From: a virus
Virus record (IMG/VR): IMGVR_UViG_3300044655_001004
Coordinates: 1-33,237 of that record
DNA: 33,237 nucleotides
Reading direction: 5' to 3' (one strand)
The notes under the pieces are model-generated. The model did no database searches. It was not told the DNA's origin and worked only from the letters and a program-made list of their open reading frames with translations. Each line of letters starts with the position of its first letter. Position 1 is the stretch's first letter. A program made the position numbers and the translations under genes. Positions 14,759 through 24,183 of this stretch are shown here, one piece after another.

Positions 14759-15670
14759 ATGCCTCAATATTTTTTCAAATATCCAAAACGTCTTGTTAAT
14801 GGGATTTTATTAACAGATCTTATTACAAGAGTAAAAATTGCAGACAAATATATTGACGAAGATTCTTTATATTATCAGTATGAATTTAAAGATTCTGATA
14901 CTGCTGAATCTATTGCACACAAATATTACAAAAATCCAGAATTGCATTGGATTGTTTTATTAACAAATCAAATATTTGATGTTAATTTTGATTTCCCAAT
15001 GTCATACGATGTGTTCAAAAGTTATATATTAGACAAATATAAAAATACTGGTGCTGTAAGTTCTTTAAAAATAGAAAGTCAAGGTTCTGGGTACGTTGAT
15101 GGATACTACGACAACATACCAATAAAAGTACAAAATTCAGAAGAATTTGATATTGTTGGTAGCGGAGCACTTGTCGATTTTACTGTTGGATCTGGAAAAG
15201 TCACAAATATATCAGTCTTTAGAGGGGGATCTGATTATAATGCAAACACTATATTTACCGTTGATAATTCGTATCTAGGAGGAACTGGTAGTGGATTGGA
15301 ACTTTCTATATTAAGTTTTATGGACGGAATAGAATATGCTTCAACGACGATTGATCCAGAATTTGGATATCAAAAAACCGTTAAAGTTACAGACACACGA
15401 ACAGGAGAGATAATATCCAAACAATATTATAGTATTGGAGAGGATGCATATTATAATTTATATGAAGGAACAGATCCATTCAAAAAAATAGTTCAGTTAA
15501 AAGATGGAACAGAAATTAAATATGAAACTATTCGATCTACATTAACTACTATATATGATTACGAAGAATATATTAATGAGAAAAAGAGAAATATAAAAAT
15601 ATTAAAACAAGAGTATTTTCCAATGGCGGTTGAAGAATTTGTAAAATTGATGAGTATGTTATATGTCTGA
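14759..15670 (+). CDS. gp53: gp53 baseplate wedge protein with inserted beta module
   Basis: 303 residues against 196 in T4. The N-terminal part carries the wedge signature: ESIAHKYYKNPELHWIVLLTN (about 58-78), LysM-like in gp53. The C-terminus has EYINEKKRNIKILKQEYFP and VEEFVKLM, as in gp53. The extra length lies in residues 100-185, an inserted module with QGSGYVDGYY, VGSGALVDFTVGSGKV and GGSDYN. gp53 joins wedges in the baseplate. It follows the homing relic by one base and has no good ribosome site. The end overlaps the next gene by eight bases. Confidence 0.85.
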   Translation: MPQYFFKYPKRLVNGILLTDLITRVKIADKYIDEDSLYYQYEFKDSDTAESIAHKYYKNPELHWIVLLTNQIFDVNFDFPMSYDVFKSYILDKYKNTGAVSSLKIESQGSGYVDGYYDNIPIKVQNSEEFDIVGSGALVDFTVGSGKVTNISVFRGGSDYNANTIFTVDNSYLGGTGSGLELSILSFMDGIEYASTTIDPEFGYQKTVKVTDTRTGEIISKQYYSIGEDAYYNLYEGTDPFKKIVQLKDGTEIKYETIRSTLTTIYDYEEYINEKKRNIKILKQEYFPMAVEEFVKLMSMLYV

Positions 15671-17072
15671 TTTAGTTAGTACCATTACGGATTTTTTAGG
15701 ATTAACAAGTCCTACCGATTTTCTTTTAAAGAAATGTAGAATTATATCTGCCGATGGTAAACCAATGGAATTTAGGTTAACAAGTGCCGAATTAAATTAT
15801 TACGAAGATATATTTGGCAATGCTTGTTCTGGAAATTTAATTCTTTCCGATTCTTCTAATCAACAGAACGAAAAATCTTTCTGTGGTGACGAATTCCTAC
15901 AATTAGAATTATTTAAACCCGGACAGGATGATTCTGAACCATTAAAGAAATATTGTAGAATTTATAATATGGAAGATAGAAATTTAACTAAAGATTCTAA
16001 TGAAAATTTTGTGTTAAATTTTTCAACGGAAGAGATATTTTTGTCAGAACAATATAGAGTATCTAAATCATATAAGCAAAAGAGAATAGATGAAATTGTA
16101 GAAGACATCGCAAAGACATATCTTAAAATCAAAGATCCTATAGATAAAATAAAAACATTAGGAAAATATGATATTATCATTCCAAATTTAAAGCCAATGG
16201 AAGCTATAAATTGGCTTTGTACACACGCTATATGTGAAGATACTAGAATTGTTGGAGCCTCCTATCTATTTTTCCAAGACAAAGATAAATGGAATTTTAA
16301 ACCATTTGTTGCTATATACGGAGATTATTCAAAGTATGGTAAATATTATGACAAATATTGGTATGGTGTAAAAAACGATGGAGAAACAGAGGCTACAGAT
16401 CCTTCTGGCTGGGAAGTGAAAAATATAATTTCATATGAGATTATGAACAATTATGACATGCTAGAAGCTACTCAAGACGGTATATTTTCTAATAAATTAT
16501 TTTGGAATGATAATTTTAAAAGATTACACGAAAAAGAAGAATTTGATTATGAAAAATATTTCAATGATAAAATGATGCAATTATCTTTATATAAAGGTTA
16601 TCATTCATACCATTTGATGAGTAATGCAAAAGATCGTTTTAAAAAGAAACATAATGAAGTACCAGATACTGTTGTTAAAATGGGGTTTAGGACAAAAAAT
16701 AATAGAATAGATATATCCATTCCTCATAGATATGTTCAAATGAGATTAGCTTCCGCCATAAGATTGAAAGTTGCTGTTCCTGGTGATACAAATTTGACAG
16801 TTGGCATGGTTGTATATATTGATTTAAGATCGGCTGGTCCAGTTCAAGCACCTAATACGGAATCGTCCAAAAAACTAGATAAATTTTATTGTGGACGTTA
16901 TATGATAACCGCTATACATCATAGAATAGATCAAGAACAAAACTTTGAGACTACTATGGAACTCTGCAAAGATGCCTATGATAAAGCAGTTTCAACCCAA
17001 GATTTCCCAGGATTGAAATCATTTACAGAAAGCGAAGATTTAATTAAAGCAAGAACGCAAGGAACTTTTTAA
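15663..17072 (+). CDS. gp27: gp27-like baseplate hub protein
   Basis: 469 residues (T4 gp27: 391). Assigned by position just before the gp5-like gene and by hub-type motifs: LNYYEDIFGNACSGNLILSDS near 44-64 and a tube-domain end RYMITAIHHRIDQEQNFETTMEL. The fold is a tail-tube-like ring that joins tube and spike. Tyr/Lys-rich inserts (about 200-330) are unlike T4. Overlaps gp53 by eight bases, so translation is coupled. Fairly sure as a hub protein; the one-to-one equivalence with gp27 is inferred. Confidence 0.7.
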   Translation: MSDLVSTITDFLGLTSPTDFLLKKCRIISADGKPMEFRLTSAELNYYEDIFGNACSGNLILSDSSNQQNEKSFCGDEFLQLELFKPGQDDSEPLKKYCRIYNMEDRNLTKDSNENFVLNFSTEEIFLSEQYRVSKSYKQKRIDEIVEDIAKTYLKIKDPIDKIKTLGKYDIIIPNLKPMEAINWLCTHAICEDTRIVGASYLFFQDKDKWNFKPFVAIYGDYSKYGKYYDKYWYGVKNDGETEATDPSGWEVKNIISYEIMNNYDMLEATQDGIFSNKLFWNDNFKRLHEKEEFDYEKYFNDKMMQLSLYKGYHSYHLMSNAKDRFKKKHNEVPDTVVKMGFRTKNNRIDISIPHRYVQMRLASAIRLKVAVPGDTNLTVGMVVYIDLRSAGPVQAPNTESSKKLDKFYCGRYMITAIHHRIDQEQNFETTMELCKDAYDKAVSTQDFPGLKSFTESEDLIKARTQGTF

Positions 17073-17074
17073 TT

Positions 17075-18625
17075 ATGATTAATGATACTAATGTACCAGG
17101 ATTAGATGGATTTGTTTGGTGGACTGGAATTGTTGAAGGAAGAAATGATCCAGAAAAACTTTCTAGAATCCAAGTGAGAATGTTTGTTCATCACACAGAT
17201 GATAAAAAATTAATTCCATCACAAGATTTACTATGGGCAATACCAGTTTTCCCTTCCAATGTTTCCAATAATACCTATGGAGTAAAGGAAGGAGATGCCG
17301 TATTTGGTTTTTATATAGACGGAAAAGATGCACAACAACCCTATATTTTTGGAAGATTTCCAGATAAACCAGCAAAAATGTATCCTGCTTCTAAAGGATT
17401 TTCTGATCCTGCTCTAGATATAGGAGGAAGACCAGTAGAAGTTGCTTCAAGAACAATGGTTGATAGTGAAGGTTTGAGATATACTGATTCTGGTCCAAAG
17501 AGATACCCAAATCCATTAAATGAACAAACAACTAGTAGACTTGCTAGAAATCAAAATATCGACAAAACTCCTCTTCCATTTATTAAAAGCAATATTAAAA
17601 AAGGAATAGAACTTCCAGCGGGATTGGTATGGGACGAGGTTTCACCGGATTATGAAGCAAAATATCCATATAATGATTCTAAACAATCTGAATCTGGACA
17701 TTTTATAGATGTAGATGATACACAAAAGAAAGAACGAATTAATTTGATGCATAGAACGGGTACTATGCAAGAAATGAGACACACAGGAACTATTCATAGA
17801 AAAGATTTAAAACATGCTGTAAGATTAGTTCATGGTAGCGACCTGACAAACATTAGAGGAAATAGCTACCACACAACAGAAAGATGGACTAGAATTAAAT
17901 CCAAAGGAAGAGCCTTAGTAGATATAGATGCAGATGCTAGATTGAACGTCGCTGGAACTTTAAATTTAAATGTTGGAGGAGATTTAGTAATAAAAGTTCA
18001 AGGTAAAATATATATGGGAGCCACTGGTGCTGGTGTTCCGATAGTTACTCCAAAAAATGCTTGTGCTGGCGAAACTGTATTGCCTAGTCCTACGGGAGAT
18101 CCGATTGTTATAGATTCTTTTCGAACAGTTTTAAAAGGAGTGGAATGTGCTCCACATACCCATTTATATTTTCCCGGAGAATATGGACAAGCTCCAACTT
18201 CTGGTCCAATAGGTGTTGGATATACATCTCCAGATTTTGCTGTTTGTGGTGGATCTGGAATTGCTCCAATGGGAATGTCTTATACAAATAAACCAGAAGC
18301 ATTTATTGATAATGAAATCAACGTGTCTTGTATTGCTGCTACAGAAGACGAAGCGAAAAAGAAGAGTTTTGAACAATGGTTACAAGAACTTCTTGATAGA
18401 ATAACTGGTCCTGGTGCTGGTGGTGCTGGAGCTAAATGGTGTTTCCAATATCCAGATGGAACAGAAAAGTGCGTTGATACACATCATGCAACTTCTGATG
18501 CTGAAATTTTAATGTATGCTTGGTGTTCTGGTGCTACTGGGGCAACTGGCAAAGAAAATTCTACAGGAATTACAACACCATATACCCCACCAGAAGGATA
18601 TGTTTGTCCTGGTCCTGGTGGTTAA
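17075..18625 (+). CDS. gp5: gp5-like central spike protein without lysozyme domain
   Basis: 516 residues. 10-105 is an OB fold of gp5/VgrG type (GFVWWTGIVEGRNDPEKLSR, VKEGDAVFGFYIDG, PYIFGRFPDKP). 228-335 is a beta-helix-like stretch (THRTG-type turns, then LVDIDADARLNVAGTLNLNVGG and VIKVQGKIYMG). Between them, T4 gp5 has a lysozyme of about 165 residues; here there is a polar linker of about 120 residues with no lysozyme motifs. C-terminus: GVECAPHTHLYFPGEYG, Cys-containing turns and a short Gly-X-Y tail (GATGATGK). It forms the membrane-piercing spike; peptidoglycan cutting probably falls to the protein at 5143-9072. AGGA lies 11 bases before ATG. Confidence 0.8.
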   Translation: MINDTNVPGLDGFVWWTGIVEGRNDPEKLSRIQVRMFVHHTDDKKLIPSQDLLWAIPVFPSNVSNNTYGVKEGDAVFGFYIDGKDAQQPYIFGRFPDKPAKMYPASKGFSDPALDIGGRPVEVASRTMVDSEGLRYTDSGPKRYPNPLNEQTTSRLARNQNIDKTPLPFIKSNIKKGIELPAGLVWDEVSPDYEAKYPYNDSKQSESGHFIDVDDTQKKERINLMHRTGTMQEMRHTGTIHRKDLKHAVRLVHGSDLTNIRGNSYHTTERWTRIKSKGRALVDIDADARLNVAGTLNLNVGGDLVIKVQGKIYMGATGAGVPIVTPKNACAGETVLPSPTGDPIVIDSFRTVLKGVECAPHTHLYFPGEYGQAPTSGPIGVGYTSPDFAVCGGSGIAPMGMSYTNKPEAFIDNEINVSCIAATEDEAKKKSFEQWLQELLDRITGPGAGGAGAKWCFQYPDGTEKCVDTHHATSDAEILMYAWCSGATGATGKENSTGITTPYTPPEGYVCPGPGG

Positions 18626-18632
18626 AATAATT

Positions 18633-18640
18633 TATAAATA
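18633..18640 (+). promoter_or_regulatory. TATAAATA motif directly before gp25
   Basis: Exact plus-strand TATAAATA in the 19-base gap, ending four bases before ATG 18645. If active, the transcript would start at or just inside gp25, giving a leaderless message or serving only gp6 onward. No other ribosome site is visible for gp25. Could be chance. Confidence 0.4.
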
Positions 18641-18644
18641 ACAG

Positions 18645-19058
18645 ATGGAATTACAAAATTACATTAAACCAGTAGAAAAAATTGTTTTCGCAGATTTAGA
18701 TCTGGCGTTTAACATTCATCCTGTCAAAAAAGATCTGGTTTTAAGTACTAATACCAATGCGGTTAAACGAGCATTAAAAAACTTGGTTCTAACCAACCAT
18801 TACGAAAGACCATTTCATCCAGAAATTGGTTCCAATGTAATAAAATTATTATTTGAACCAATGACTCCATTGGTAGAAAATTACTTGGAAACGGAAATAT
18901 ATAATACTATAGTAAATTTCGAACCGAGAGTTAAATTGCAAAGCATTGAAGTGAATGGAGATGATGAACGAAATGGATATGTTATTATCATCACATATTA
19001 TGAAGTAAATTCTACAACTCCTATAACAATAGACTTTTTACTAGAAAGATCAAGATAA
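18645..19058 (+). CDS. gp25: gp25 baseplate wedge protein
   Basis: 137 residues (T4: 132), GPW/gp25 family. Motifs: FADLDLAFNIHP (15-26), NAVKRALKNLVLTNHYERPFHPEIGSNV (37-64), LFEPMTPLVENYLETEI and the closing ITIDFLLERSR. gp25 joins the wedge core to the sheath and starts sheath assembly. gp6 follows within ten bases with AAGGA between, a conserved 25-6 order. Confidence 0.92.
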   Translation: MELQNYIKPVEKIVFADLDLAFNIHPVKKDLVLSTNTNAVKRALKNLVLTNHYERPFHPEIGSNVIKLLFEPMTPLVENYLETEIYNTIVNFEPRVKLQSIEVNGDDERNGYVIIITYYEVNSTTPITIDFLLERSR

Positions 19059-19067
19059 GGATAAAAT

Positions 19068-21134
19068 ATGCCAGGTGTAAATAATAATATACAACTTACA
19101 GGATTAGATTTTGACGAAATCAAATCTAATTTTAAGACATTTTTAAGAGAACAAAATGTCTTAAAAGATGCCAATTATGAAGGCAGTGCATTATCCATTT
19201 TATTAGATATTTTAGCATATAATACCCATTATAATGCCCACTATTTAAATATGGTGGGAAATGAAATGTTTCTTGATACTGCTACAAAAAGAAGTTCAGT
19301 CATTTCTCATGCAAAAACATTGGGATATCTTCCAAGATCCATTACTGCTCCAACGGCAACTATAGATATTCATTTCGAAGGCGTTACTTCCGAGCAAATA
19401 GTTTTACCAAAATATACAAAATTTATAACCGAAACCATCGATAATACGAATTTCCCTTATGTGACATTAGAAGAAGTTATCATCACAAAAGATAAATTCA
19501 ATACTACCGCAAACGCCATAAATTTACAAATAAAACAAGGCGAACCTCTAACATATTCTTTTTTATATAATGTTATACAGAATCCAAAAGCTATTTTTAG
19601 AATACCAGAATCCAACGTAGATCTATCAACATTAAGAGTTATTGTACAAAAGTCAACAATTGATGTCAACAATACAATTTATAACTATCCAGATGATATT
19701 TTAGCATTGGATGGAGATTCTGAAGTATATTTCATACAAGAAACATTCGATGGTTATTATGAGTTATATTTTGGAGATGGTATAATAGGGAAAAAACTAC
19801 AAGATGGCAATATAGTAGTAATTAATTATCTAGCAGTTTCTGAAAATATAATACAGAACGTGTCAGAATTTACACTGGTTTCTGATTCCATAGGAAATTA
19901 TGGTGATATTATAATAACGACCACAATTCCCGGAAATGGCGGAATGGGTAAGGAAACACTAGAAACCATAAAATATATGGCTCCAAAAGCGTATGCCGCA
20001 CAAGAAAGAGCAGTTACTGTTAATGACTATATTACTTTGATACAAAAGAATTCTGGACAATTTCCAATAGATTCTGTCAACGTTTGGTCGGGAGATCAAA
20101 ATGATCCTCCTATGTATGGTAAAGTTTTTGTTGCTGTAAAACCAAGAGGTGGATATTCCCTAACTTTAGCACAAAAGAACAAATTAAGAAATAATATAAT
20201 AAAACCAATGAGCATTTTAACAGCAGATCCTGTTGTCGTAGATGCAGATTATATCTATGTAAAGATATTAGCCGATGTTTTATATAATCCAGCAAAATCG
20301 ATGGTTTCTAGCGAAGAGTTGAAGTCATATATTAAATATGTAATATCTCAACAAGCCAAAATTTCATTGAATACGTTTAATTCTACTCTAGTATTACCAG
20401 ATATAATTAATGTTGTTAGAAATTCAAATCCATCAGTAATAACAAATGAATGTAAAATTACCTTGCAAAAAAGGATTTTACCGGATTTAAATAGAGCAGA
20501 AAACTATAATATTAATTTTGGAACAAAAATAAAAAGGGATATTTTAAGAAATTCCGTTTCTATATCCCCTTCTATACAAGTGATAGATACTAGTATAGGA
20601 CCATTGACACTACGACCAGAAGTATTTTTTGAAGAAGTGCCATCTTCAGCATCGTCAATACAAAAAATTCAAATCATCAATGCTGGATTGAATTATACCT
20701 CAACTCCAACAGTTACAATATATGGAGATGGTTCTGGAGCAATGGCTCATGCTGTTGTAAAAAATGGAAAAGTTTCTGATATAATCATTGATAATCCTGG
20801 TTCTGGATATACACAAGCAACCGTAGATATTAGTGGTGTTGGTATATTAGCTTCAGCAAAAATAATTTTAGACTCTCAGTTTGGTTATTTAAGAACTTAC
20901 TATTTTAATAATGGGTTAAAAGTTATATTAAATTCATCTGCTGGTACTGTGGATTATTCTACAGGATTAGTTACATTAACTAATTTTAAACCACAAGCAA
21001 TAAATAATTCATTGCAACAATTAAGTATAAATGTTGCTCCTGATACTACAATAATAACTTCCAATATGGATAAAATATTGACGTTAGATGATACTGATCC
21101 GGATTCCATTACTGTCAATTTAACAGCAAGATGA
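19068..21134 (+). CDS. gp6: gp6 baseplate wedge protein (baseplate J-like)
   Basis: 688 residues (T4: 660). N-terminus: LDFDEIKSNFKTFLREQ (14-30) and ALSILLDILAYNTHYNAHYLNMVGNEMFLDTATKRSSV, the typical gp6 start. J-like core near 305-420: QERAVTVNDYITLI, VNVWSGDQNDPP, YGKVFVAVKP. Residues 530-600 hold a GSGY beta module (INAGLNYTSTPTVTIYGDGSG ... NPGSGYTQATV). gp6 dimers ring the hub and drive the baseplate switch. SD AAGGAT. Its last codons overlap the next start as ATGA. Confidence 0.92.
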   Translation: MPGVNNNIQLTGLDFDEIKSNFKTFLREQNVLKDANYEGSALSILLDILAYNTHYNAHYLNMVGNEMFLDTATKRSSVISHAKTLGYLPRSITAPTATIDIHFEGVTSEQIVLPKYTKFITETIDNTNFPYVTLEEVIITKDKFNTTANAINLQIKQGEPLTYSFLYNVIQNPKAIFRIPESNVDLSTLRVIVQKSTIDVNNTIYNYPDDILALDGDSEVYFIQETFDGYYELYFGDGIIGKKLQDGNIVVINYLAVSENIIQNVSEFTLVSDSIGNYGDIIITTTIPGNGGMGKETLETIKYMAPKAYAAQERAVTVNDYITLIQKNSGQFPIDSVNVWSGDQNDPPMYGKVFVAVKPRGGYSLTLAQKNKLRNNIIKPMSILTADPVVVDADYIYVKILADVLYNPAKSMVSSEELKSYIKYVISQQAKISLNTFNSTLVLPDIINVVRNSNPSVITNECKITLQKRILPDLNRAENYNINFGTKIKRDILRNSVSISPSIQVIDTSIGPLTLRPEVFFEEVPSSASSIQKIQIINAGLNYTSTPTVTIYGDGSGAMAHAVVKNGKVSDIIIDNPGSGYTQATVDISGVGILASAKIILDSQFGYLRTYYFNNGLKVILNSSAGTVDYSTGLVTLTNFKPQAINNSLQQLSINVAPDTTIITSNMDKILTLDDTDPDSITVNLTAR

Positions 21135-24100
21135 TACCAGAAAATTATAGAAACTTTTTAGCGATAGCTAAACAACTTCCCCAATTTATTAGGGATGAAG
21201 ATTCGTATGAAACTTTTATATATTTCTTACAGTCATACTATGAATGGTTAGCGCAACCTTTAAATATCGAAGACAGATCCAAAAATATCTTAAACTATAA
21301 AGATATTGATAATACTCTTGATGAATTCGAACAGTTCTTTTTCAATGAATTTTTACAATATTTTCCAGAAGAAACTTTAATAGATAAAAGAAAATTAGTA
21401 AAATTTTCTAAAGAGATTTATAGAAGAAAATCCACACCAGCATCATTTAAGTTCTTATTCAGATCCATATATGGTTCGGATTGCGAAACCACAGAGACAG
21501 AACAATTCGTATTAAAAGCCTCTGATGGTAAATGGGCTTCTTCTAGAACGGTAAAATTAGATACATTAGACTCTCGATTTTTGAGGATCGATAATTATCT
21601 AATTTTTGGCGAAACATCACACGCAACAGGAAAGATAGAAAAATCCCAAGTCTCTTCTAAAAAAATAGAAATATTTTTAAGTGATATTAATAGAGGTTTT
21701 ATTTCCGGAGAGACTGTAAGAATAGTAGATTCGAAGTTAAACGATGTTATAATCGATGGATCTAATTTAGTTTCAAAAGTTGTAGGATTGGTTAGATCTA
21801 TTATACCCAATTCAAGATTTAGAGGATTGAACTATGATGTAGGAGATCCTGTAATTCTTTTTGATGGGTTAAATGAAGATGTTGATAATCCTATTGGAGC
21901 TACTGCCAAGGTCGGAGCAGTTAATCCCGGAACCGTGGGTAATATAACTCTTAAATATGGTTCAGAAGGATTTAGACCATATCCAGAAAGCGAAATAGTT
22001 TTTATAGGTGGAGGAGACGCGGTAACAGTTCAAGCAACAGCCGCTGTTACTGGTATAGATATATCTCGTCCAAGAGAAATTGACTTGATAATGCAGGATG
22101 TCATATATCCATTTAGAAGTACATTCTTAAATGAATCTACATATCAATTTCCAGCAATGCCTACTGCAAATGCTAATACAAAGTTAATAGATGCTCTACA
22201 TGAAACATCTTTCACAACATATCCTATAGCAAACGTTGCTCTATTTACTGGCGGTTCTGGATACACAAAAGTACCTCTTGTAAATGTATTATCGAAATAT
22301 AACATTATATCAAATAATGCGTCGATAATAGGAACTTCTAGTATAGAAAAATTAAATATTCTTGGTGATGTTGAAATCATTTCTGGTGGAACAGGATATG
22401 TGGTCAATAACACCATTAATTTTATAAATGGATCTGGAGTTGGTGCATATGCAAATGTAAGCCAAGTAGCAGCAAATGGAGCTATAGAAAAAATAACTTA
22501 TGTCAGAGCACCTTCTACTGTTGGACAATATCCTCTGGGTGGAATGGGATATTCCATATTACCAACATTAACTGTAAATTCTGTTTCTGGAAATGGGGCA
22601 ATTTTGCGAATTAATTCCGTTCTTGGCGATGGAGAATCTATAAAAGCTTCTACAGATGACATTGGAAAAGTTGAAAGAATCGATGTTATCGAAGAAGGGG
22701 AAGATTATGTAACCGCACCTAAAGTTTCTTTAAGAATTGTTGATATGATATTAACTGGCGTTTCTAGATCAGATCGCCCAGAAAAGAATGAGTTAATTTA
22801 TCAAGGATCTGTATCTTCTCCAAGTTTTAAAGCTAATACATATTCATTCGAAGTAATCGATGAAGAAAACGATTATTATCTAGGAAGATTCTATAATTAT
22901 ACCGGAACTTTGAATCATAATATGAGTATAAAAGCGGATAAAATTAGTTCCGGAGATGCATTCTATGAATATGATATTTTAGACACTTATAATATAAATG
23001 ACTTTGAAAATGGCATAATATTCTATGGAAACGGAAGAGCAAGAGCTAATGCGTTTCTTTTAGATGGAACAACAGCATATGATGGAAAGTATTTAAATGC
23101 CGATGGACATTTAAGTTCTTATTGTAGACTACAAAATGAAGTATATAATAATTATACCTATTTTATTGATGTTGAAAAGTCATTCTCATCTTATAAAGAA
23201 CTTGTTCAGAATTTATTGAATCCTGCTGGAAGTCAATTCTTAGGGAAACATATAATAAAAAACAAAGAAGATATAGATTTAGAACTTGTCACAGATTCTG
23301 GATATAAAACTGCAAATTTAACTAGTTATGCAAATTCATCTGTCAATGCAGTCATCGTATCTACACAAACGAATGGCGGAAATATAATTAAATTTAGTAA
23401 TATAACTCCATACGTCGGAGTTAGTAACTTATCTAATATAATTTCACCAAATAATAAGGTTTCGATAAAAAATAATTCGTATTCTGTATATGAATATGAA
23501 ATAGTCGTTAAAAGACCAGAATTCATTTTAAGTTTTCCTTCATTTGGAGCGAGAGTATATCAAGGAAATGGAACCAATCCAAGTTTTTATGGTAAATTCC
23601 ACTCGGCAAAGATAATCAATGAAAAAGAAAAAATATATTCGGTTAGATTATACGATTGCTATGGTAGAATATATGCTCAAACAGCATCACAAATATATTC
23701 TGATATAGAAACTACGAATGATAAATTTTATTATTATGATGTACAAACAAATTATAGTGTATCCCCATATACCGATGGATATTATACATATAATAATAGA
23801 GAAATATATTACTCGGTGGTTTCTGATGTATATATTTCGAATTCCACAATAGTATTGAATGATTATTATTTACTAAGATACAATAATGTGGCTTATGGAT
23901 ATGCCACATCAAACACATTTATTGTAACAGAATTGACTGGAAATTTCGACCGAATAAATAATGGTAATTATTCATCGTCTAGAAAATTTAATGATATAGT
24001 GTTCTCTACAGATAAGTTATATATTCAAAATAATTCTGGAGTTGTTGTGAATTCCATTGATTATAACGATGGAATTATTTACTGTAACAAAGTATTAACA

Positions 24101-24181
24101 AGTGTAGGAAATTCTACTTCTCCCGTACTTTTAAGTGTAGAAAGAAACTTTAATTCAAACGAAATTTTAATAGAATATTAA
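21131..24181 (+). CDS. gp7: gp7-like baseplate wedge protein
   Basis: 1016 residues (T4: 1032). The N-terminal 130 residues (FIYFLQSYYEWL, IYRRKSTPASFKFLFRSIYGSD) match the region that lies near the C-terminus of T4 gp7, so the domain order differs. Residues about 220-540 contain several GGSGY-type units (NVALFTGGSGYTKVP, EIISGGTGYVVNN, VIEEGEDYVTAPKV). The rest is Tyr/Asn/Ser-rich beta structure. Position between gp6 and gp8 fits gp7, which links gp6, gp8 and gp10 in the wedge. Equivalence by place and the short homologous domain; ATGA overlap with gp6. Confidence 0.75.
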   Translation: MIPENYRNFLAIAKQLPQFIRDEDSYETFIYFLQSYYEWLAQPLNIEDRSKNILNYKDIDNTLDEFEQFFFNEFLQYFPEETLIDKRKLVKFSKEIYRRKSTPASFKFLFRSIYGSDCETTETEQFVLKASDGKWASSRTVKLDTLDSRFLRIDNYLIFGETSHATGKIEKSQVSSKKIEIFLSDINRGFISGETVRIVDSKLNDVIIDGSNLVSKVVGLVRSIIPNSRFRGLNYDVGDPVILFDGLNEDVDNPIGATAKVGAVNPGTVGNITLKYGSEGFRPYPESEIVFIGGGDAVTVQATAAVTGIDISRPREIDLIMQDVIYPFRSTFLNESTYQFPAMPTANANTKLIDALHETSFTTYPIANVALFTGGSGYTKVPLVNVLSKYNIISNNASIIGTSSIEKLNILGDVEIISGGTGYVVNNTINFINGSGVGAYANVSQVAANGAIEKITYVRAPSTVGQYPLGGMGYSILPTLTVNSVSGNGAILRINSVLGDGESIKASTDDIGKVERIDVIEEGEDYVTAPKVSLRIVDMILTGVSRSDRPEKNELIYQGSVSSPSFKANTYSFEVIDEENDYYLGRFYNYTGTLNHNMSIKADKISSGDAFYEYDILDTYNINDFENGIIFYGNGRARANAFLLDGTTAYDGKYLNADGHLSSYCRLQNEVYNNYTYFIDVEKSFSSYKELVQNLLNPAGSQFLGKHIIKNKEDIDLELVTDSGYKTANLTSYANSSVNAVIVSTQTNGGNIIKFSNITPYVGVSNLSNIISPNNKVSIKNNSYSVYEYEIVVKRPEFILSFPSFGARVYQGNGTNPSFYGKFHSAKIINEKEKIYSVRLYDCYGRIYAQTASQIYSDIETTNDKFYYYDVQTNYSVSPYTDGYYTYNNREIYYSVVSDVYISNSTIVLNDYYLLRYNNVAYGYATSNTFIVTELTGNFDRINNGNYSSSRKFNDIVFSTDKLYIQNNSGVVVNSIDYNDGIIYCNKVLTSVGNSTSPVLLSVERNFNSNEILIEY

Positions 24182-24183
24182 AT

